From assembly GCA_946481495.1 (NCBI GenBank), contig CAMLNW010000096.1, positions 1 through 9,491 of the forward strand: a DNA stretch of 9,491 bases. Direction: 5' to 3'. A program made the position numbers and the translations under genes. Positions within the stretch are counted from its first letter, which is position 1. The number at the start of each line of letters is the position of its first letter. The notes under the pieces were generated by a model. It did not search any database and had not been told where the DNA came from. It saw only the letters and a list, made by a program, of their open reading frames with translations. Positions 4,912-9,491 of this stretch are shown here, piece after piece. Source of the DNA: an uncultured Actinomycetes bacterium. Lineage in GTDB: Bacteria > Actinomycetota > Thermoleophilia > Solirubrobacterales > Thermoleophilaceae.

Positions 4912-7527
4912 CTACTCGGAGTCAGCGGTCTCTGGCTTGGGCTTTGCGGGCCTGCGGCGGCGCGGTTTCTTCGCGGGGCCGTCGCCATCGGCGACCGCGT
5001 CGTTCGGGCCGCCGCCGTTCGACGCGTCGGCGCCGTTCGTGCTCGCCGCCGCGTCCTGCGGATGCTGCGCCTCGGCGGCCTTGGCGTTCGCGTCGCCGCC
5101 ACCGCCTCCGCCGCCCTTCTTGCGCCGCCGGCCGGCGCGCTTGCGCTTACCCTTGGGGAAGTTGCGCAGCAGCTCGCGGGCGAGCGCAGAGGGCTTGCGG
5201 CCCAACCGCATGCGGGCGCCGTCGAGGACCTGCTGGGCCTCGGGCGTGTGCGCCAGGGCCGCGGCCAACAGCGCAGCCGACAGCCGCCGATCCTGCTTCT
5301 TCGTCGCGTGCACCAACCTCCGCGCGTTGCGCGCGTGAGCCCCGCCCGACGAGTTCACCAGCAGGCCGAGCAGCCGCTTCGTCTCGGGCCAGCGCGATAC
5401 CGCGTACTCCTCGTGGACCTCGCGCGAGTACTCGGCGAGGTGCCAGATCCAGCGCGACGCCTGGTCGCGCCGGCCCATCGGCCGCTCGGCCATCGCCTGC
5501 AGCAGCGTCTTGACGCCCTCTCGGCGCTCGTCGCGCTGCCAGCCGCCGACGATCTCGACCGCGACGTCGAACGCCTCCGGGTCTTTGATCTGCCCGATCT
5601 CCTGCAGCGCGCGGACGCGCAGCTGCGAGTTGCGGTTGCGCTGCAGGCACTCGATCAGGAAGCGGCGGCGCAGCTCGCCGGTCGAGTCGAAGTGCAGCAT
5701 CGCCTTCGCGCGGCGCCAGTTGTTCGACGCGACGCGCGCGCCGGCCAAAGCGGCCCACGCATGCTGCTCGCCCCACGACAAGTGCTCGACAGCGATCCGC
5801 CAAAGCTCGCGCTCGAAGACCTGCGCGCGCCGCTCGTCGTTGTCGGTCACCGGGACGACGCGGCGCTCGACGCGCAGCCGTCGCCCGCGCCCACGCCGCA
5901 CCGGCCCAACGACGATCGCGCCGCCGCGGTAGACGTCGCGGTCGAGCAGCGAGTGCAGCGTCACGACCGGGTCGTCGTTGGTCGTCGCGGGGTGGACGAA
6001 GTCGACGACGATCCCCGCCTCCTTGCCCTGCTGGCGGCGCGTCACCCGGCCGACGCGCTGCTGGTAGATCCGCTTCGAGGCGGTCGGCGCGAGGTGCAGG
6101 CAGACGGTCGCGCGCGGCGAGTTCCAGCCCTCGGCGAGCAGCTGCGCGTTGACCAGCACGTCGACCTTGCCGAGCTCGTAGTCGGCGAGGATCCGCGTCA
6201 GCTCGCGCTTCGGCGTCTGGCCGGAGACCGCCTTCGCCTTGATCCCCTGGGCGACGAAGGCGTCGGCCACGTTGTGCGCGTGCGCGACGCCGGCCGAGTA
6301 GACGACGCCGGGCAGATCCTTGAAGCGCGTCTTGTAGAGATCGGCGATCGCCAGGTTGAACGGCGCCTGGTCGAGCAGTGCGGCGAGCTCTTCCTGGTCG
6401 AAGTCCTGGTCGACCTCGCCCTTGCGCAGCGGCACCTTCGAGATCGAGCGGACGCCGACGCCCGGTGGGATGCGCACACAGCGCAGTGGCGCGATCACGC
6501 CGCGGCGTGCCGCCTGCGCGAGGTCGAAGCGCGACGTCTGGGTCGGGAAGAGGTCGGTGACGTGACGGGCGATCAGCGCGCCGGTGGCGGTCATGCCAAC
6601 CCAGACCGGCTCGATCCACTTGCGGATCGAGGCTGAGGTCTTCTCGCCGAGCGCGGTGTGCGCCTCGTCGCAGATCACGACGGTGTAGGCGTCGGAGATC
6701 TTGCCGGCGTTGCGCACGTACCACTGGTAGGTCTCGACGGTGACCGGCCCCTCGACGCGCTGCTTGTCCTTGCCGAGCAGCGGCGGCGATATGCGCTTCT
6801 TGTAGCCACGGTCGGTCAGCTCGCCGTTGAACTGGTCGACGAGGTTGCGGCGGTGGGTGAGGATCAGCACGCCGCCGGTGCGCGACGCCTCGACGAAGCC
6901 GAGCGCGGCGACGGTCTTGCCGGCGCCGGTCGCGTGCTCGAACCAGAAGCGGCGCGCGGCGCCGGGGTCGTCGGCGATCGCGTCGGCGGCGATCTCCTCC
7001 TCGGCCTCCTCGCGCTCGTCCCAGTCGAGCGGCTCGTCGTCCTCGGCGATCTCCTCGTCGCCCTCGATCGCGACCTCGCCGGAGGGCAGCTCCTCGACCG
7101 GCTCGTCAGTGACAGCGCCATCGCCCGAGGCGGCGGCCGGCTTGCCGTTGCCGGCGGCGGCCGCCTTCGCGGCCTGCACCGCCTGAACCTCAGCGGTCAG
7201 CGCGATCAGCGTGCCGGAGAGCGCGTCGACCTGGTGGGCGGACAGCACCGTCCCGTCGACCAGCTTCGGCTCGTCGTCGGAGAGCACCCGCTCGAGCCCG
7301 AGGATCAGCGACCAGCGCCGCTTCCATTCGGCCGACGGATGCTCGGCTCCCGCGGCGATCTCGGCCAACGCGGCGTCGAGGGCGCCCCGGCGCGCCGTCC
7401 CGGGCGCGAGCGCGGCGTCGCGATCCTCGCTCTCGAGGACGAACGGCTCGCGCGCGAACTGCTCGGCGCGCTCTATGTCGTCGCCGGAAACCGGCGCCGA
7501 TTCGGCAACGGAAGTGCTCTCAGCCAT
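4912..7527 (-). CDS. SF2 DEAH-box helicase with acidic insert and basic tail
   Basis: 871 residues from the preferred ATG at 7527. A longer frame opens at 7623, but its extra 32 Arg/Pro-rich residues look non-native, and GAAAG (7534-7538, minus strand) suits the internal ATG. Motifs are Walker A ATGAGKT (199-205), Ia ILTHRRNL, DEAH (287-290), TAT (313-315), a second RecA domain with AEGWNSP, and motif VI QQRVGRVTRR (489-498). This is therefore an ATP-dependent SF2 translocase, distantly like XPB/UvrB-type restriction and repair helicases. A possible Q-motif-like helix (AHQVDALSG, about 97-105) is separated from Walker A by about 90 residues rich in Ala then Glu/Asp (139-188). The C-terminal part (about 575-790) is helical, HEAT-like in places, and ends in a disordered Lys/Arg/Gly tail with seven consecutive glycines. 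Substrate and pathway are not evident, and no partner nuclease or methylase is adjacent. Confidence 0.88.
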   Translation of the reverse strand: MAESTSVAESAPVSGDDIERAEQFAREPFVLESEDRDAALAPGTARRGALDAALAEIAAGAEHPSAEWKRRWSLILGLERVLSDDEPKLVDGTVLSAHQVDALSGTLIALTAEVQAVQAAKAAAAGNGKPAAASGDGAVTDEPVEELPSGEVAIEGDEEIAEDDEPLDWDEREEAEEEIAADAIADDPGAARRFWFEHATGAGKTVAALGFVEASRTGGVLILTHRRNLVDQFNGELTDRGYKKRISPPLLGKDKQRVEGPVTVETYQWYVRNAGKISDAYTVVICDEAHTALGEKTSASIRKWIEPVWVGMTATGALIARHVTDLFPTQTSRFDLAQAARRGVIAPLRCVRIPPGVGVRSISKVPLRKGEVDQDFDQEELAALLDQAPFNLAIADLYKTRFKDLPGVVYSAGVAHAHNVADAFVAQGIKAKAVSGQTPKRELTRILADYELGKVDVLVNAQLLAEGWNSPRATVCLHLAPTASKRIYQQRVGRVTRRQQGKEAGIVVDFVHPATTNDDPVVTLHSLLDRDVYRGGAIVVGPVRRGRGRRLRVERRVVPVTDNDERRAQVFERELWRIAVEHLSWGEQHAWAALAGARVASNNWRRAKAMLHFDSTGELRRRFLIECLQRNRNSQLRVRALQEIGQIKDPEAFDVAVEIVGGWQRDERREGVKTLLQAMAERPMGRRDQASRWIWHLAEYSREVHEEYAVSRWPETKRLLGLLVNSSGGAHARNARRLVHATKKQDRRLSAALLAAALAHTPEAQQVLDGARMRLGRKPSALARELLRNFPKGKRKRAGRRRKKGGGGGGGDANAKAAEAQHPQDAAASTNGADASNGGGPNDAVADGDGPAKKPRRRRPAKPKPETADSE

Positions 7528-7697
7528 ATGCGGCTTTCGTTCTGTATGAGAAAGACGACGGACCGTTCCGGCTCGCGCGGAGCGTTGTCTTCGCGGGAGG
7601 CAGTGCGGCCGTCCGGGGCACACCGCTCTGGCAACAGCCGGAGAGCGGTGCTCTCAGCGCATCCCTGGCGCTGAATCGATACCTATTACAGCACAGG
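7528..7697. promoter_or_regulatory. Divergent intergenic region, helicase / thioredoxin-like lipoprotein
   Basis: This 170-base region must hold promoters for both divergent genes. No convincing -35/-10 pair stands out. A weak candidate, TATTAC (7684-7689), lies just before the lipoprotein ATG at 7698, which has no proper Shine-Dalgarno. The helicase start is preceded by GAAAG (complement of 7534-7538). The most distinct content is the pair of hairpins at 7621-7674. Confidence 0.4.
7621..7674. repeat. Two tandem inverted repeats upstream of the lipoprotein gene
   Basis: Repeat one: CACCGCTCT (7621-7629) pairs perfectly with AGAGCGGTG (7642-7650). An inner GGC/GCC stem around the loop AACA extends the hairpin past a GG bulge. 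Repeat two: TCAGCGC (7654-7660) pairs perfectly with GCGCTGA (7668-7674) around a 7-base loop. Only three bases separate them. They lie 24-77 bases before the lipoprotein start, so they could be operators or a structured leader, depending on where transcription begins. There is no U tract to suggest a terminator. Confidence 0.6.
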
Positions 7698-8261
7698 ATG
7701 CCCCGTTTCCTCCCATTTCTTCTTTGTTTCGTCGCACTCGTGTCCGTCATGGCGGGATGCGGGGGCAGCGACCCGCAGAGCGAGGCGCCCTCGAAGCAGG
7801 CCACGCGGGCCGCGCTGGCGGGCTCGCCGCCCCCGCTCGCCGCCGTCCACGCGCAGGCGAACGAGCTGCTCGACGGCGGTCCGGACGCCTTCAAGCAGCG
7901 GCTCGCCGAGCTGAAGGGCCACCCGGTCGTCGTCAACAAGTGGGCCGCCTGGTGCGGGCCGTGCCGCGAGGAGTTCCCGCACTTCCAGAGCCAGGCGCTG
8001 AAGCACGGCAAGCGGGTCGCCTTCCTCGGCGTCGACTCCGAAGACAACTACGACGACGCGCGCGACCTGCTCGCCGAGTTCCCCGTCACTTACCCGAGCT
8101 ACAAGGACCCGCGCCTGAACGTCGCGGCAGTCTTCAATGGCGTCGCCGCCACGCCGGCCACCGCCTTCTACGACTCCAAGGGCGAGCTGGCCTACCTCCA
8201 CCAGGGCGTCTACCTCGACGAGCAGGACCTCGCCGACGACATCCAGCGCTACGCTCGCTGA
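7698..8261 (+). CDS. TlpA/ResA-like thioredoxin-fold lipoprotein
   Basis: 187 residues. The N-terminus (MPRFLPFLLCFVALVSVMAG) is a short hydrophobic signal ending in a lipobox, VMAGC, with lipidated Cys21, so the mature protein should be anchored on the outer face of the cytoplasmic membrane. After a low-complexity linker (about 22-60), a thioredoxin-like domain carries KWAAWCGPC with the redox pair Cys86/Cys89, FLGVDSEDN, and the cis-Pro loop ATPATAFYD (Pro153). This architecture matches TlpA/ResA/DsbE-type proteins that reduce extracytoplasmic disulfides, often for cytochrome c maturation or general thiol exchange. No cytochrome c assembly (ccs) genes lie nearby, so the specific target is unknown. 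WCGPC rather than ResA's CEPC suggests a generic thioredoxin-like potential. ATG 7698 is the only start that leaves a complete signal peptide. The gene appears monocistronic. Confidence 0.92.
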   Translation: MPRFLPFLLCFVALVSVMAGCGGSDPQSEAPSKQATRAALAGSPPPLAAVHAQANELLDGGPDAFKQRLAELKGHPVVVNKWAAWCGPCREEFPHFQSQALKHGKRVAFLGVDSEDNYDDARDLLAEFPVTYPSYKDPRLNVAAVFNGVAATPATAFYDSKGELAYLHQGVYLDEQDLADDIQRYAR

Positions 8262-8278
8262 CCCCCCAAGGCAGCTCC

Positions 8279-8338
8279 TGATAGATAGATAGTTTCTTTC
8301 TATCACACCCCCAAACGCGTGCTAGAATCTATCTATCA
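8279..8338. promoter_or_regulatory. GATA/TATC repeat operators upstream of fic
   Basis: A TGATAGATAGATAG run (8279-8292) is followed by CTATCA (8300-8305) and TCTATCTATCA (8328-8338), the last touching the fic ATG. TGATAGA (8279-8285) and TCTATCA (8299-8305) form a 7-bp dyad with a 13-base spacer. GATAGATAGA (8280-8289) is also a perfect 10-bp inverse of TCTATCTATC (8328-8337). The sites cover the -35 region and the predicted transcript start, the pattern expected of repressor operators. The Fic protein's own winged helix is the obvious candidate ligand, by inference. Confidence 0.6.
8323..8328 (+). promoter_or_regulatory. -10 element of the fic promoter (leaderless mRNA likely)
   Basis: TAGAAT matches the TATAAT consensus at five of six positions and lies nine bases before the fic ATG at 8338. 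Transcription would start about at the ATG, so the mRNA is probably leaderless, consistent with the absence of any Shine-Dalgarno. With a 17-base spacer the -35 hexamer would be CTATCA (8300-8305), a weak match that coincides with an operator-like repeat. Confidence 0.6.
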
Positions 8339-9491
8339 TGCCTGCCCTGGTTTTCAAGACCCCAGACACTGAGCCGATCGAGGCAGAGGTGCTAGAGATG
8401 ATCGCCGAGCTACGCACACAGCTCGAGTTCCGCGTCTCCAACCGGCCGCGGCAGTGGGTGGGCAGCCTTCGGCGGCTGTCGTTCACGCGCGCCGTACAAG
8501 CGTCAAACAGCATCGAGGGCTATGACGCGAGCCTCGACGATGTCGCTGCCGCGATCGATGACGAGCCGACGCTGACGACCGACGAGGAGACCCAACTTGC
8601 GCTGAGCGGCTACCGGGACGCGATGACCTACGTGCTGCAGATCGCAAGCGATCCGACCGCGAAGGTCGACGAGGGCATTCTCAAGTCGCTCCACTTCATG
8701 ATGCTCAAGCACCATCTAGACAAGGATCCGGGACGGTGGCGACCGGGAGCGATCTACGTGCGCCGTGCGGCCACCGGCGAGACCGTCTACGAAGGACCGT
8801 CGAGCGAGGCTGTTCCGGAGTTGATCGCGGCGATGGTCGACGAGCTGGAGAACAGCGACGCGCCGGTCCTCGTTCGCGGCGCGATGGCCCATCTCAACCT
8901 GGTGATGGTCCATCCCTTCCGTGACGGAAATGGCCGGATGGCACGCTGCCTGCAAACGCTCGTCCTCTCGCGCGAGCAGATCGTCGCGCCGGCTTTCTCG
9001 AGCATCGAGGAGTACCTCGGACGCAACACCCAGGCCTATTACGACGTGCTCGCCGAAGTCGGCCAGGGGGCATGGAATCCCCAGAACAGCGTCCGCCCCT
9101 GGGTGCGTTTCTGCCTCACCGCCCACTACCACCAAGCCCGCACGATGTTGCGACGGATCCAGGAGACCGAGAGCCTCTATGTCGAGTGCGCGGAGCTCGC
9201 CGCCAAGCGCGGCCTCCCCGAGCGCGTCGCCGGCGCCCTGTCGGAGGTCGCGTACGGCTTCCGCATCCGAAACTCGTCCTACCGGGCGATCGTCGAGGTG
9301 ACCGCCGGTGAGGAGATCTCCGACCTCACGGCCAGCCGAGACCTCCGTGAGCTTGTCGATGCCAAGCTGCTCGAACCGATCGGCGAGCGGCGGGGTCGCT
9401 ACTACCTCGCCATGCCGGAGGTCCGCGCGATCCGGGACGCCCTCCGGGCACACCGAGAGCCCCGGGAGACGGCCGACCCGTTCCAGCTAGC
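8338..9491 (+). CDS. Fic-domain AMP-transferase with C-terminal winged helix (3' end cut by window)
   Basis: At least 384 codons with no stop before the window ends. Fic proteins usually transfer AMP from ATP to target hydroxyls. The core motif HPFRDGNGRMAR (192-203) is complete, with catalytic His192. An N-terminal inhibitory motif (S/T)xxxE(G/N) is present as Ser56-Asn-Ser-Ile-Glu60-Gly61, making this a class II (self-inhibited) Fic. The flap region lies near IYVRRAATGETVYEGP (about 139-154). The C-terminal part (about 300-365) contains TASRDLRELVDAKLLEPIG followed by RRGRYYLA, a helix-turn-helix plus wing typical of SoFic-type Fic-wHTH proteins, so DNA binding and autoregulation are plausible. 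ATG 8338 sits immediately after TATC repeats and a -10 box, with no ribosome binding site. Codon use is slightly less GC-biased than its neighbours, which may point to acquisition. No separate antitoxin gene is visible upstream. Confidence 0.93.
   Translation, partial: MPALVFKTPDTEPIEAEVLEMIAELRTQLEFRVSNRPRQWVGSLRRLSFTRAVQASNSIEGYDASLDDVAAAIDDEPTLTTDEETQLALSGYRDAMTYVLQIASDPTAKVDEGILKSLHFMMLKHHLDKDPGRWRPGAIYVRRAATGETVYEGPSSEAVPELIAAMVDELENSDAPVLVRGAMAHLNLVMVHPFRDGNGRMARCLQTLVLSREQIVAPAFSSIEEYLGRNTQAYYDVLAEVGQGAWNPQNSVRPWVRFCLTAHYHQARTMLRRIQETESLYVECAELAAKRGLPERVAGALSEVAYGFRIRNSSYRAIVEVTAGEEISDLTASRDLRELVDAKLLEPIGERRGRYYLAMPEVRAIRDALRAHREPRETADPFQL

Noticed and set aside
5062..6724. Very long open frames of more than 520 codons on the + strand (5062-6636) and in another minus frame (5147-6724)
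   Set aside because: They lie within the helicase gene, are Arg/Ala/Leu-rich with no family motif, and are typical stop-poor shadows in high-GC DNA. The helicase frame carries all the SF2 motifs.
4912..7527. The helicase as part of a restriction or phage-defence island
   Set aside because: No methyltransferase, nuclease, specificity subunit or other defence gene is adjacent. Flanking genes are birA and a thiol-redox lipoprotein.
7528..7623. 32-residue N-terminal extension of the helicase
   Set aside because: Arg/Pro-rich and unlike a native N-terminus. It would consume most of the promoter region, and a ribosome-binding-like GAAAG precedes the ATG at 7527.
6658..7674. 338-codon + strand frame across the helicase N-terminus and intergenic region
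   Set aside because: Leu/Val/Gly/Asp shadow composition with no motif; antisense to the helicase Walker A and DEAH regions.
8321..8328. CTAGAAT shared by the birA terminator (4874-4880) and the fic -10 region
   Set aside because: Seven bases only, with different roles and contexts; most likely coincidence.
8262..8337. A small antitoxin gene upstream of fic
   Set aside because: The 76-base gap has no start codon with a usable frame, and the inhibitory motif is already inside the Fic protein (class II).
8716..9453. 245-codon minus-strand frame opposite fic
   Set aside because: Shadow of the fic gene; no motif, and the + strand holds an intact Fic core and winged helix.

Overview
The window is very GC-rich, with strong G/C third-position bias, coding dense on both strands, and AT-rich only in a few short control regions. 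Together with a CobA-HemD fusion beside hemA/hemC, this suggests a high-GC actinobacterium. A Thermoleophilia/Solirubrobacterales-type genome is my best guess, but that is an inference from style and gene order and no rRNA is present to prove it.

Layout. (1) 1-1083: the 3' end of a probable hemA (glutamyl-tRNA reductase) followed after 12 bases by hemC, both on +. (2) 1117-1620: a minus-strand gene for an XRE helix-turn-helix fused to a minimal nucleotidyltransferase (antitoxin-like), lodged between hemC and the next tetrapyrrole gene. Only 23 bp separate its start codon from the divergent cobA-hemD start. (3) 1644-4877: a + strand cluster of cobA-hemD (uroporphyrinogen-III methyltransferase/synthase fusion), a SAM hydroxide adenosyltransferase (DUF62) overlapping it by 4 bp, and birA (HTH-less biotin ligase). 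A perfect 13-bp-arm hairpin closes the cluster. (4) 4912-7527: a convergent minus-strand SF2 DEAH-box helicase with an acidic insert and a basic C-terminal tail. (5) 7528-7697: a 170-bp divergent intergenic region with two tandem hairpins. (6) 7698-8261: a thioredoxin-fold lipoprotein of the TlpA/ResA type. (7) 8262-8337: a short control region rich in GATA/TATC repeats. (8) 8338-end: a Fic-domain protein with an N-terminal inhibitory motif and a C-terminal winged helix, running off the window.

How they work together. HemA, HemC and HemD take glutamyl-tRNA towards uroporphyrinogen III, and the CobA half diverts that product to precorrin-2 using SAM. The next gene hydrolyses SAM, so a SAM-consuming and a SAM-cleaving enzyme are translationally coupled. 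The helicase, lipoprotein and Fic genes appear to be separate transcription units.

Most worth a second look: the antitoxin-like gene interrupting the tetrapyrrole cluster; an AT-richer, codon-atypical, in-frame insert of about 25 residues in the HemD domain; and the Fic gene, whose promoter carries repeated TATC sites at the -35 region and at the start codon, matching a probable self-binding winged helix. No IS element, CRISPR array, rRNA or tRNA was seen.
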